The notes beneath the pieces are model-generated. The model was not told the DNA's origin, made no database searches, and was given only the letters and a program-made list of their open reading frames with translations. From Lachnospiraceae bacterium (GTDB lineage: Bacteria > Bacillota > Clostridia > Lachnospirales > Lachnospiraceae), in assembly GCA_017448245.1 (NCBI GenBank), contig JAFSLV010000031.1, positions 1 to 49,862 of the forward strand: DNA of 49,862 nucleotides. The letters are read 5' to 3'. This document shows, piece by piece, positions 15,589 to 24,696 of the stretch (positions are counted from its first letter, which is position 1; every line of letters starts with the position of its first letter). The position numbers and the translations under genes are program-made.

Positions 15589-17772
15589 TCAGCGCGGAGG
15601 CTGCTGCACCGGCGGCTGCTGCGTCTGCGGCAGTTCCTTCAGCCGCTTTTCCAGACGGATATAGAGGAAGGAGATGACGAGCGCAAGGATGCCGGATACG
15701 AGGAAGAGCAGGATCCGTTGCGTGTCCAAAAGCTCCGCAAAATCAAACAGCGCAATCTTAAAGCAGGTCACGATCGCAAGCGAGAGTCCGTAGATGCGCA
15801 CCGTGCGTTCCCGGAAGAAAAATCCCGCAGCCACCGCGGCGATCGAGAGCGCCATCAGCACGATCGAGATCACGACCGGCACCGACACCCTGACGACCAG
15901 TGTCATATAGGTCAGATAGGCAAAGAGGAGGATCAGCCGGAATCTCTCCCCGAAGACCCGGACCTTTCCCGCGAAAAAGACCGTCAGGATGAGGCCGGAC
16001 GCAAGGAAAAAGAGATAGGGCAGCACCTCCGTATGCCGCGCGATGAGCGAAAGATGCAAAAAGGTGACCGGGATAAACGCAAACGCAAAGACTTGCGGAT
16101 GCACCCCTTCACGCATGGCGGGCAAAAGATACGCGACCAAAAGGATCAGCGCGATCGCAAAGGAAGGTACCGCCGTGATCATCTGATAATCCATATCCGT
16201 GAGCGTCGGCACGCTGCGGATATAACCGAAGCAGACATAGACAATTGTCAGCACAAGGATCGCCGTATGGAAGGTATGTGTGACGAAAAAGGAGGCCAGC
16301 AGTGCCGCGGCAAGCAGCCACCACATCCATCGCGTGTAGTCCGCAGAGCCATAGGCAATGGGAATGGAGATCATGGAGAGCGTGCCGCAGACGGCAATGA
16401 TCGTGATCGCAAGATGCCTCTTTTCAAACCGTCCGAAGGTATGCAGCAGAACGGAGAGCGCCAAGCAGACGAGCGCACAGATCATATGCAGTGCGGGCAA
16501 CTGATAGCCGGCCAGGAATGACGCATACAGAAACTGCAGCATCACCATGAAGAGCGCTTCGTCAGGGGCCTCTTTTTTGCGCATAAGGCGCAGGGCCGCA
16601 CCCGCCGCATACGGCAGTGACAGAATCGTTGCCGCAAGCAGGAGGAAGGCGGAATAGTCCCGTCCCATGCGCATGAGATAAAAGAAAGTCAACGCGATGA
16701 ACGCGAGAAACCCGCCCGCGATCAGCAGGAAATACCGGAACGTGGTATCGGGTTTTCTGAAAACGATCAGCAGTACATGGACAAGGAGCGCAAAGAAGAC
16801 CGGCAGCAGATACAACAGATCCGTGCCGGTCGTGGAAACGGCGCGGTACTGGTGCATCACAAAGGCGAGGGAAAACAGCCCGAAGGATGCCGCCTGAAAG
16901 AGATCCGCGATATGGCGGTTCCTGACCACGGGCAGAAAGACCGCGGCGAGGTTGACGATCGCGATGATCAGCGTGATGTTGACAAAGACCGGCAGCGCCA
17001 TCCGGTCCCCGTACGGAAAGAGCGTGACGAGGATCCCCAGATGCAGGATGATGCGCATCACACAGGAGTCCCTGTTTTTGGATAAAAACAGCGCAAAGAC
17101 CGTAATCGCGACGACGATGCCGATGCTGATGACGGGGCCGATCGTATGGAGATAAAGATAATTGACCACGGTCGAAGCGTAGAGACCGATCAGCGCAAGC
17201 GCGGTCAGTATCTGCGAAAAACGCTCGATCTTTTTGCGGACGAAGAGCTCCGAAACCGGAATCAGCGCCGCAAAGATCACATACAGGAAGAGTCCCTGGA
17301 GCGAGCGGGACAGCATCGTCGTTCCGAAGAGGACGAGGGCCGCGATCACGAAGAGCACGCCGATGACCGAGAGGACACTGGCGCCGACCGCAAACTCGAT
17401 GTTGCGATCTTTTTTGCCCTGCGATACGGGACGTACGGCATCGAGGGGCGGCGCGACGCGCGGCGCGGGCATCCGGTAGATGGAGGCGGCGGCGTGCGGT
17501 GCCCCGTGTTGCGCGGGCGGTATCTGCGGTGCCCAGGACGGCGCGGGGGATCTGTGCGCAGGCTGTTGCGGCATCTGAGGCTGTGAGGGACGTGCCTGCT
17601 GTATCTGCGGCTGTGAGGGACGCGCCTGCGGCGCCTGCTGTGTCATCGGCCCCGGTGCGGGCATCCGCCCGGTTTCGAGATGAACCACACGCTCCTCGAT
17701 CCGTGAGACCGTCTGCAGCAGGAGGTCCATCTTGTGGTGGAGTTCTGTAAGATCCTGTTTTTCTTCGCTCAT
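15589..17772 (-). CDS. DUF2339-type polytopic membrane protein
   Basis: 727 residues. A short coiled-coil start (about 1-35, LHHKMDLLLQTVSRIEERVVHLE) is followed by a Pro/Gln/Ala-rich segment (about 36-115) containing a near-duplicated QARPSQPQ unit. About 20 hydrophobic helices then run from about 125 to 710. This layout, with a charged coiled coil, a low-complexity linker and very many helices, is that of the DUF2339 predicted membrane proteins, whose function is not established. Start supported by GGAGGAAGGG six bases before ATG. It is transcribed divergently from the gene at 17857 and converges with the SGNH gene. Confidence 0.8.
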   Translation of the reverse strand: MSEEKQDLTELHHKMDLLLQTVSRIEERVVHLETGRMPAPGPMTQQAPQARPSQPQIQQARPSQPQMPQQPAHRSPAPSWAPQIPPAQHGAPHAAASIYRMPAPRVAPPLDAVRPVSQGKKDRNIEFAVGASVLSVIGVLFVIAALVLFGTTMLSRSLQGLFLYVIFAALIPVSELFVRKKIERFSQILTALALIGLYASTVVNYLYLHTIGPVISIGIVVAITVFALFLSKNRDSCVMRIILHLGILVTLFPYGDRMALPVFVNITLIIAIVNLAAVFLPVVRNRHIADLFQAASFGLFSLAFVMHQYRAVSTTGTDLLYLLPVFFALLVHVLLIVFRKPDTTFRYFLLIAGGFLAFIALTFFYLMRMGRDYSAFLLLAATILSLPYAAGAALRLMRKKEAPDEALFMVMLQFLYASFLAGYQLPALHMICALVCLALSVLLHTFGRFEKRHLAITIIAVCGTLSMISIPIAYGSADYTRWMWWLLAAALLASFFVTHTFHTAILVLTIVYVCFGYIRSVPTLTDMDYQMITAVPSFAIALILLVAYLLPAMREGVHPQVFAFAFIPVTFLHLSLIARHTEVLPYLFFLASGLILTVFFAGKVRVFGERFRLILLFAYLTYMTLVVRVSVPVVISIVLMALSIAAVAAGFFFRERTVRIYGLSLAIVTCFKIALFDFAELLDTQRILLFLVSGILALVISFLYIRLEKRLKELPQTQQPPVQQPPR

Positions 17773-17840
17773 ATGTTCCCTTCCTCCCGTGATTCTTACT
17801 GTCTGTCAAGTCCCGCAGGATGCAAAAAGGTTGCAAAGTA

Positions 17841-17849
17841 TGATATAAT
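17841..17849 (+). promoter_or_regulatory. Extended -10 promoter, apparently leaderless
   Basis: TGA followed by a perfect TATAAT (17844-17849) is an extended -10 box. The ATG at 17857 lies seven bases after it, so the transcript should begin at the start codon. No Shine-Dalgarno site is present. Confidence 0.5.
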
Positions 17850-17856
17850 GCACGAC

Positions 17857-18846
17857 ATGGAATGGAGGTTTTCGATACCGGAGGCCGAGGATACCGCAAG
17901 ACTTGCGCCGTATTTTTGCCTGCGGCCCTGTAAGGCCTGTGAGAGCGGCTATCTGGATTATTTTCTTTGGGCGGATTATTACCGCGTGCGTTACATGACG
18001 GTCAAAGACGAGGCGCTTTTGATTGTGATGAAGAATGACCGCGAGTATTTTGCCGCACTCCCGTATTGTAAAGAAGAACATCTGCCGGAGTATTTTGAGG
18101 TGTTGCGCGTCTTTTTCAATGACGTGCTCGAGCAGCCCTTCAAGATCTATCTGGCGGACGAGGAGGGCGTGCGCGCGCTCGGACTCTTTGACAACGCGGA
18201 CTATTACGTGCGCGAGGAGGAGGATTTCCGGGATTATCTCTATGACGCACAGGAGCTGAAGACCCTGCCCGGCAGAAAGTTTCAGAAGAAACGCAATCTG
18301 ATCAACAAGTTTCTCAAGGATTACGAGGGGCGGTGGGCCTACCGCACGCTTGGCTGCGACGACAGGGACGAGGTGATCGCGTTTCTCGACCGTTGGTTTC
18401 CTGCGCACGGGGACGAGGCGTCGGACGGTGCTGCGTCGCTCACATCGGAGCGCGAAGGGCTCGTCCGCATCCTTGCGGATTGCTGCAGCATGTGCTACCG
18501 GATCGGCGCGGTCACGATCGATGACCGGATCGAGGCGATCAGCATCGGCACGTACAATCCGGTCGAGGAGATGGCGGTCGTCTCCGTCGAAAAGGCGGAT
18601 CCCGGCATTCCCGGCCTCTACCAGCTGATCAACCGCGAATTTCTCGTGCACGCGTTTCCGGAAGCGAGGCTCGTCAACCGCGAGGACGATGTGGGACTGG
18701 CGGGAGTGAGGCAGGCCAAGATGAGTTATCATCCGGTCGGTTTTGAAAAAAAATACATGGTGGTGCAAAAGGAATTCAGGGGCAGACGCGTGGATCTGAC
18801 CGATCCGTACGAGGAAGAGGTCAGCCATTATCAGAATCAGGCATAA
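17857..18846 (+). CDS. DUF2156 protein related to phosphatidylglycerol lysyltransferase C-domain
   Basis: 329 residues, soluble. The sequence matches the double-GNAT domain of the LPG synthase C-terminal family (DUF2156): CESGYLDYFLWADYY near the start, the KKRNLINKFLKDYEGRW segment in the middle and INREFLVHAFPEARLVNRE with DDVGLAGVRQAKMSYHP near the end. Relatives transfer amino acids from tRNA to lipids or small acceptors; lacking the membrane flippase part, this protein probably has a soluble acceptor. Start: a frame without stops extends upstream, but the -10 box TATAAT at 17844-17849 overlaps ATG 17848, so I chose ATG 17857. It heads a co-directional run with the PHP gene 20 bases on and NagB after that. 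Confidence 0.82.
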   Translation: MEWRFSIPEAEDTARLAPYFCLRPCKACESGYLDYFLWADYYRVRYMTVKDEALLIVMKNDREYFAALPYCKEEHLPEYFEVLRVFFNDVLEQPFKIYLADEEGVRALGLFDNADYYVREEEDFRDYLYDAQELKTLPGRKFQKKRNLINKFLKDYEGRWAYRTLGCDDRDEVIAFLDRWFPAHGDEASDGAASLTSEREGLVRILADCCSMCYRIGAVTIDDRIEAISIGTYNPVEEMAVVSVEKADPGIPGLYQLINREFLVHAFPEARLVNREDDVGLAGVRQAKMSYHPVGFEKKYMVVQKEFRGRRVDLTDPYEEEVSHYQNQA

Positions 18847-18866
18847 GAACGTATACAGGGAGACGC

Positions 18867-19736
18867 ATGGTCGATCTGCACACACATACCAATAAGTCGG
18901 ACGGGACGTATACACCGCGGGAACTCATGGACTATGCGGTGCAAAAGGGCTTAAAGGCGATTGCCATAACCGACCATGACACGACGGACGGGATCGACGA
19001 GGCCTTTGACCACATCCGGGAAAAGAATCTTTTGCTCGAGCTCATTCCGGGAACCGAGTTTTCGACGGTCTGGCAGATGGAGGAGCGGGAGCAGGAGATC
19101 CATGTCGTCGGACTCTTTGTCGATTACAAACAGGACGCCTATGCCGCGCATCTCAAGGGATATATCGAATCGCGCGTGGTGAGAAACCGCAAGATGTGTG
19201 AGCTGCTGACACAGGCGGGGATGCCGGTGACACCCGAAGCGCTGGAGGAGGCCAATCCCGGTGCCGTGATCACGCGTGCGCACTTTGGCAGATATCTGCT
19301 CGAACAGGGCTACGTCCGGACGAGAAAGGAAGCCTTTGACCGCTACATCGGCGAGGGCTGCCCCTGCTTTATCCCGCGCAGGAAGGTCACGCCCTTTGAG
19401 GCGGTGCGGGTCATTCTCCATGCGGGCGGCGTGCCGGTGCTGGCGCATCCGATGCTCTATCATCTGACGGAAGAGGAGCTCAGGCGTCTTGCCCGCGAGA
19501 TGAAGGAGGCGGGGCTCGTCGGGATCGAAGCGCTCTATTCCACGCATACGCGGGAGGAGGAGCGGCTCATCAGGCGGATCGCAAAGGAATACGATCTGTG
19601 CGTTTCGGGCGGCAGCGATTTTCACGGCGCCAACAAACCGGGACTGGATCTCGCGACGGGATACGGGAGCCTGTTTGTCCCGGATGACATACTGGAAACA
19701 CTCAGACAACACAAGGGAAAGCAAGGGAATCGGTAA
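18867..19736 (+). CDS. PHP-domain phosphoesterase
   Basis: 289-residue metal-dependent phosphoesterase of the PHP family. The metal-binding motifs are intact: DLHTHTNKSDG (His5, His7), ITDHDTTDG (Asp36, His37, Asp38), PGTEFS, a His in VLAHPMLYH and GGSDFHG near the end. The closest relatives by motif are the TrpH/YciV-type enzymes that remove phosphate from nucleoside 3',5'-bisphosphates, so a role in nucleotide or RNA turnover is likely but not proven. AGGGAGA precedes the ATG. It lies 20 bases after the DUF2156 gene. Confidence 0.88.
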   Translation: MVDLHTHTNKSDGTYTPRELMDYAVQKGLKAIAITDHDTTDGIDEAFDHIREKNLLLELIPGTEFSTVWQMEEREQEIHVVGLFVDYKQDAYAAHLKGYIESRVVRNRKMCELLTQAGMPVTPEALEEANPGAVITRAHFGRYLLEQGYVRTRKEAFDRYIGEGCPCFIPRRKVTPFEAVRVILHAGGVPVLAHPMLYHLTEEELRRLAREMKEAGLVGIEALYSTHTREEERLIRRIAKEYDLCVSGGSDFHGANKPGLDLATGYGSLFVPDDILETLRQHKGKQGNR

Positions 19737-19776
19737 GGCCTGTTTTTAAAGGCCGGACAATCATAAGGAGGATGCC

Positions 19777-20535
19777 ATGATACGTATCTACAAAGCAAAA
19801 GACTATGAAGCGATGAGCCATATGGCGGCGGATTTTATCGCGTCGCAGATCATTCTCAAGCCGAACTGCGTGCTGGGGCTCGCGACCGGCACGACGCCGA
19901 TCGGTACCTACAACTGGCTCCGCAAAAAGTACGAGGACGGAAGGCTCGATTTTTCCGAGGTGCATACGGTCAATCTCGACGAGTATGTGGGTCTTGCGGG
20001 TGACGATCCCAACAGCTACCGGTACTTTATGAATACGTATCTGTTTGACCATGTCAACATCGACAAATTTTCGACGCATGTCGAGGACGGCACGGCCAAG
20101 AGTCTCAAAAAGGAATGCCAGAGATATGAAAAGCTGATCCGTTCGCTCGGCGGCGTCGATCTGCAGCTGCTGGGCATCGGCAACAACGGACATATCGGCT
20201 TCTGCGAGCCGGCGGACGCTTTTTCGCGCGTGACGCATATCGAAAATCTCACGGAGTCCACGATTCAGGCCAACAGCCGGCTCTTTGAGGATATCTCGCA
20301 GGTGCCCACGCGTGCGCTCACGATGGGCGTCGGCACGATCATGCGTGCCAGAAGGATCCTGCTCATCGCGTCCGGCAGCGCCAAGCAGGATGCGATCCGC
20401 GATTCGTTCTTTGGGGACATCACGCCGCGCGTGCCGGCCAGTGCGCTGCAGCTGCATCAGGATGTCACCGTGATCGCGGACGAAGAGGCGCTTGCCAAAT
20501 GCGACATGGGAGATGATGACGTGATCGTCGTCTGA
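19777..20535 (+). CDS. nagB: Glucosamine-6-phosphate deaminase
   Basis: 252 residues, normal length for the shorter Gram-positive form. The enzyme converts glucosamine 6-phosphate to fructose 6-phosphate and ammonia, letting amino sugars from mucin or cell wall enter glycolysis. Key motifs: substrate loop ATGTTPIGTY (36-45), NLDEYVGL with the catalytic Asp68, and GIGNNGHIGFCEP with Asn137, His139 and Glu144, in place of the E. coli Asp141, His143 and Glu148; Asn at that place is usual in Bacillus-type enzymes. Strong AAGGAGG seven bases before ATG. No nagA is present in the window. Confidence 0.95.
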   Translation: MIRIYKAKDYEAMSHMAADFIASQIILKPNCVLGLATGTTPIGTYNWLRKKYEDGRLDFSEVHTVNLDEYVGLAGDDPNSYRYFMNTYLFDHVNIDKFSTHVEDGTAKSLKKECQRYEKLIRSLGGVDLQLLGIGNNGHIGFCEPADAFSRVTHIENLTESTIQANSRLFEDISQVPTRALTMGVGTIMRARRILLIASGSAKQDAIRDSFFGDITPRVPASALQLHQDVTVIADEEALAKCDMGDDDVIVV

Positions 20536-20594
20536 GTCATCCGGCAGCAGGAGAGATCATACAGGATACACAAGGGTACAACAGGAGGGAGTAT

Positions 20595-23500
20595 ATGATG
20601 AAAAAGAACAGGATGAGGACAGGTCATGCCCTGGTTGCGCTGCTGCTCGTTGCGGGGCTCATTGCGGGATGCGGCGGAGGTTCCGATACACCGGAGCGAG
20701 TCTCGACACAGGAGGCTTCCACACAGCAGACGGAAGAAGAGCCCGCAGAGGATGTGACGGAGGAAGAGGAGCCCGAAGAGGCTTCCGCGATCGAGGGCTT
20801 TCCCGCGCCCGGTGAAGTCGTCGAGGGCTTTGCGTTTGTGGAGGCGCGCGAGTTTCCGGTGATCAATGCGGACATCGGTCTGTTCGAGCATGAACAGACC
20901 GGCGCCAGGCTGATGTTTATCCGCAATGACGATACCAACCGCTCCTTTAATCTGACCTTTATGACGCGCGCGATCGACAATACGGGTCTGCCGCATGTCT
21001 TTGAGCATGCGACGCTCGGCGGAAGCGAAAAGTATCCGTCGAAGAATCTCTTTTTCAATCTCAGCTACCAGACCTACCAGACATTTATGAACGCGATGAC
21101 CTATGACGTCATGACGTCGTATCCGGTGGCGTCGCTTTCGGAAGCGCAGCTGTTAAAGCTGGCGGATTTCTATACCGACAGCTGTCTGCATCCGATGATC
21201 ATGACGGACGAGTCGATCTACCGCGAGGAAGCATGGAGATACCGTCTCGATGACGCGGACGCGCCGCTGACCATGGAAGGCACGGTCTATTCCGAGATGC
21301 TCGGTGCGATGGACCGTTCGAGCTGGTCCTATCAGAACGCGCTCAGGGAATCCTTCCCCGGATCGACGATCGGCAATATCTCCGGCGGCGACCCCGCCTT
21401 TATCCCGGAGATGACCTATGAATCGCTCAGGGACTATCACGATATGTATTATCATCCCTCCAATTGCATCGCCTATCTCTACGGCGACATCGAGGATTAT
21501 ACGGCATTTTTAAAGCTGCTCGACGAAGCGTTTGCGGAGTATGAGAAAAAGGAATTTACCTTTGAGGATACGGAGTATACACCGATCGAAGAGGCGGTGG
21601 TCGCGGAGTATCCTTTTGCGGCGGCGGCCGGTACCAGCACCGACCACGCGACGGACATCTATTATTCCTTTGTCTGCCGCGACATGACCGACGAGGAGCT
21701 GCATTACATGGATTATCTGATGGTGCTGTTCGGCGCGGACGCGTCGGATCTGTCACAGCGCTTGAAGACGGAGCTGCCCAACGGTCTCTTTACGGCCGGC
21801 ATGGTCTATTCGGGACCGGAGCCGCTCGTCGTCTTTATGCTCGAGAACGTCGAGCGCACGGATGCGGAGACGTTTAAAAACATCGTGGACGAAGAGATCG
21901 TATCGATGATCGAAAACGGATTCCCCGCGGAGCTCGTGGAGGGCGTCATGGCGACGCAGGAGCTCGAAAATAAAATCGTCCGTGAGCAGGCGAACGTTGG
22001 TGTCGAATTTGTCCAGGAGATGGCGTACAACTATGCGATCTCTTTTGATCCCTGGTATCTCCTCATCGATTATGAAGCGGTGACGATGATGGATCAGTGG
22101 AACGAGGACGGATCGTTCCGGGATACCGCGGAAAAATATCTGACGGAGACGGAGCTCACGACGCTGGTGACGACCTATACGGAGCCCGGGCTCAAGGAAG
22201 AACAGGAAGAGGCGCTCGCGCAGGAGCTCGCACAGATCAAGGAGGACATGACGGAGGAGGAGATCGAAGCGCTCGTTGCGCAGACCGATGCGGAAGAAGC
22301 GGAGGAAAGCGAAGAGGAAGCGGAAGAGACGGAGGATTATGTCAAGATGCTCACGGCGGTCACGGTCGACGAACTGCCGGAGGAGATCAAGGAATATGAC
22401 ATCACCGATGAAACCGCCGAAGAGGACAATATCCGTATGCTCTATGCGGTGGCCGGTGTCGACGGGGTCGGCATCAACCAGGTGATGCTCGACGCACAGG
22501 GAATTGCGCAGGAGGATCTGCATTATCTCAATCTCTTTACGCAGCTGACCTCGTATCTCGATACGACGGAGCACACGAGGGGCGAGATCGAGACGCTTTC
22601 GACCAGATATCTCTACAGCGGTTCGGTCAATGTGAGTCTGCAGCAGCCGGAGGAGACCGTGCATCCGTATCTGTCCTTTTCCTGGATCGCCAATACGGAG
22701 GATCTCGAAGAGGGATACGATCTGATGAACGAGATCATCTTTTCCTTAAAACTCGATGACGCAAAGAAGCTGGCGGAGAGCGTATCCTCGATCCGCTCGA
22801 CCCTGCGCTCTTCGATCAACGCGGCACCGCACCAGATCGCGGCGATCCGGGGGCTCGGACTCTATGACGATTACTACCGGATGAGCTCTTATCTGAACGG
22901 CGTCGATTACTATCTGTTCTTAGAGGAGGTCGAGGCCGCGCTCGAAGAGGACGCGGACGCCGTGATCGAGCGTCTGACACAGATACAGACGCAGCTCCAC
23001 AACCGCACCAATGCCGTCGTCTTCTTTGCGGGCGATGAGGAATACATCGAAACCAACAAGACACTCGCGGAGACATTTCTCGATGCGCTCGATGCCGAAG
23101 AGATCGAGCCCGTATCCTATGCGCTCGAAGCGCCGGCCGCGGAGGAGGCGCTGATCATCGAATCCAATGTCCAGTACAACGGCATCTTTGCGGGCTTTGA
23201 AGAGATGGGACTCGAAGAATACAGCGCGGACATGGAGGTCTTTACCTCCCTCGTGCTCGACCAGCTGCTGTATCCGCTGCTGCGCGACCAGTACGGAGCC
23301 TACAGCGTGATGCACGGTATCATCGAGGACAGCGGCATGTATCTGCTGACGTACCGCGACCCCAATATCGAGCAGACCTTTGCGGTCTATCAGACTCTGA
23401 CGGAGGAGCTCGAAGCGCAGGAATGGGATCAGGAGACGATCGACGGATATATCATGAGTACCTATGCCTACTACGCTATGCCGGAGGGCGAGCTGTCGGG

Positions 23501-24092
23501 CGCCATCAGTGCGCTGTCACTGGCCTTTGTCGGGGAGTCGCAGGACTATTTCCTCACGCAGATGCGCAAGATCAAGGAGACGACACCGGAGACGATACTC
23601 GGCTATGCGGGGATCTATGACAGGGCGATCGAGAACGGGTCGCTCTCGACGACGGGAAGCGCGGGCGCGATCGGCGCGGTCGAGGATATGTATACGTCCG
23701 TCCGCAATCCGTTCGGCGCCGCGGATCTGTCGGACGCGGCCTTCAGTGATCTCGCGGAAGACGATCCCAATTACGAATACGTGATGGCGGCCTATCAGGC
23801 AGGCTACATGCAGCCAAAGGACGAGGAGACCTTCGGTGTCGCGGACGATGCGACGGTCGGGGAATTTGCCCTGGCGCTCTTTACGCTGCTGGGCGGCTCC
23901 GGCACCGAGGACGACGCGGTTTCGATGCTTGCGGAAGCGGGGCTGCTTCCGAAAAATGCCAAGGCTTCCGATCCGCTCACCGTGCCGGTGCTCGAAGCAC
24001 TGGGGGCCGGCGGTGACATCGACTGGAGCGAGTATGTCGCGGGCGACGTGGTCACGCGCGGCGAGCTCGCACGGATTCTGATGGAAGAGTAA
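20595..24092 (+). CDS. M16C-family metalloprotease lipoprotein with SLH-like tail
   Basis: 1165 residues. Lipoprotein signal (GLIAGC, Cys26), an acidic Glu/Thr-rich spacer (about 30-68), then the insulinase/PreP fold. The inverted zinc motif HVFEH (His134, Glu137, His138) and the third ligand region VYSEM (Glu234) are intact, so it should be an active peptidase of the presequence-protease subfamily (M16C). A very acidic hinge (about 535-585) joins the two halves, as in PreP. The last 110 or so residues (from YEYVMAAYQAGYMQP) resemble S-layer-homology repeats, with a TRGELARILM end, suggesting extra cell-wall anchoring. AGGAGGG six bases before ATG; ATG 20598 is an alternative. Confidence 0.9.
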   Translation: MMKKNRMRTGHALVALLLVAGLIAGCGGGSDTPERVSTQEASTQQTEEEPAEDVTEEEEPEEASAIEGFPAPGEVVEGFAFVEAREFPVINADIGLFEHEQTGARLMFIRNDDTNRSFNLTFMTRAIDNTGLPHVFEHATLGGSEKYPSKNLFFNLSYQTYQTFMNAMTYDVMTSYPVASLSEAQLLKLADFYTDSCLHPMIMTDESIYREEAWRYRLDDADAPLTMEGTVYSEMLGAMDRSSWSYQNALRESFPGSTIGNISGGDPAFIPEMTYESLRDYHDMYYHPSNCIAYLYGDIEDYTAFLKLLDEAFAEYEKKEFTFEDTEYTPIEEAVVAEYPFAAAAGTSTDHATDIYYSFVCRDMTDEELHYMDYLMVLFGADASDLSQRLKTELPNGLFTAGMVYSGPEPLVVFMLENVERTDAETFKNIVDEEIVSMIENGFPAELVEGVMATQELENKIVREQANVGVEFVQEMAYNYAISFDPWYLLIDYEAVTMMDQWNEDGSFRDTAEKYLTETELTTLVTTYTEPGLKEEQEEALAQELAQIKEDMTEEEIEALVAQTDAEEAEESEEEAEETEDYVKMLTAVTVDELPEEIKEYDITDETAEEDNIRMLYAVAGVDGVGINQVMLDAQGIAQEDLHYLNLFTQLTSYLDTTEHTRGEIETLSTRYLYSGSVNVSLQQPEETVHPYLSFSWIANTEDLEEGYDLMNEIIFSLKLDDAKKLAESVSSIRSTLRSSINAAPHQIAAIRGLGLYDDYYRMSSYLNGVDYYLFLEEVEAALEEDADAVIERLTQIQTQLHNRTNAVVFFAGDEEYIETNKTLAETFLDALDAEEIEPVSYALEAPAAEEALIIESNVQYNGIFAGFEEMGLEEYSADMEVFTSLVLDQLLYPLLRDQYGAYSVMHGIIEDSGMYLLTYRDPNIEQTFAVYQTLTEELEAQEWDQETIDGYIMSTYAYYAMPEGELSGAISALSLAFVGESQDYFLTQMRKIKETTPETILGYAGIYDRAIENGSLSTTGSAGAIGAVEDMYTSVRNPFGAADLSDAAFSDLAEDDPNYEYVMAAYQAGYMQPKDEETFGVADDATVGEFALALFTLLGGSGTEDDAVSMLAEAGLLPKNAKASDPLTVPVLEALGAGGDIDWSEYVAGDVVTRGELARILMEE

Positions 24093-24181
24093 GCAGGATG
24101 CGTTTCCGGTTTATTTTGAGAACAGTCCCGATTGATTTCTGAACAATTATGCACGAAGAATGATATTTTGTAAAAAAGGGA

Positions 24182-24211
24182 TTGACAAGCCCCCTGAGGG
24201 GGGCGTATGAT
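24182..24211 (+). promoter_or_regulatory. Promoter of the ytrA-type operon with a palindromic spacer
   Basis: TTGACA (24182-24187) and TATGAT (24206-24211) are 18 bases apart. The spacer contains GCCCCC-TGAG-GGGGGC (24189-24204), a six-base GC inverted repeat filling almost the whole spacer. A dyad inside a long spacer is the layout of promoters controlled by MerR-type activators, although no MerR gene is nearby. Confidence 0.7.
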
Positions 24212-24214
24212 CTT

Positions 24215-24239
24215 AGTGTACTAACCGAAATAGTACACT
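24215..24239. promoter_or_regulatory. YtrA-type operator
   Basis: AGTGTA-N13-TACACT, with nine-base perfect arms AGTGTACTA/TAGTACACT. This is the spacing and sequence of the Bacillus YtrA operator. It lies directly after the -10 box, where the GntR-family repressor encoded next would block initiation (autorepression). Confidence 0.85.
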
Positions 24240-24307
24240 TGTGACAACGGTGTCATGATCTTGTGTCTGCGGATGCGTAAGACACCTGATGTTGTGAGGA
24301 GATGCCA

Positions 24308-24691
24308 TTGCAGCTGATTGATTACCGGGACAGCCGGCCGATCTTTGAACAGATCGTCGACAATTTCAAAATGCAGATTCTGATGGGTGTGCTGGTCCCG
24401 GACGAGCAGATCCCTTCCGTGCGCACGCTCGCCGTGGAGCTCTCCGCCAATCCCAATACCATCCAGAAGGCCTACGGCGTATTGGAACGTGAGGGTTATA
24501 TCTACACGGTCAAGGGGAAGGGCGCGTTTGTGCGCGGCGATGAAAAATTAAAAGAGGACAAGAAGATGGAACTGGCAAGGCGCCTTAAGGCACTCTACCG
24601 CGAGGCGGACGCACTGGGACTCGCGCCCGAAGAGATCCGGGAGCTTGCGCTCGGCATGGAGGATCCGGAGGTGCCGGCGATGTCGGCATAA
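24308..24691 (+). CDS. GntR-family repressor, YtrA subfamily
   Basis: 127 residues from the TTG at 24308. A winged helix-turn-helix fills the N-terminal two thirds (IFEQIVDNFKMQILMG, VRTLAVELSANPNTIQKAY, GYIYTVKGKGAFV). A short C-terminal dimer helix (KMELARRLKALYREADALGL) follows in place of a large effector domain; that is the YtrA type, usually tied to ABC transporters. ATG 24302 abuts GAGGAG (24296-24301) with no spacing, while TTG 24308 has six bases, so I prefer TTG. It should bind the operator at 24215-24239 and control the genes downstream. The ATPase gene starts five bases after its stop. Confidence 0.9.
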   Translation: MQLIDYRDSRPIFEQIVDNFKMQILMGVLVPDEQIPSVRTLAVELSANPNTIQKAYGVLEREGYIYTVKGKGAFVRGDEKLKEDKKMELARRLKALYREADALGLAPEEIRELALGMEDPEVPAMSA

Positions 24692-24696
24692 TATCT

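Noticed and set aside
15718-16521. Long plus-strand frame (267 codons) rich in Arg, Asp, His
   Set aside because: It is the antisense of the DUF2339 gene, has no ribosome binding site, and its composition is that of a reverse-complement shadow.
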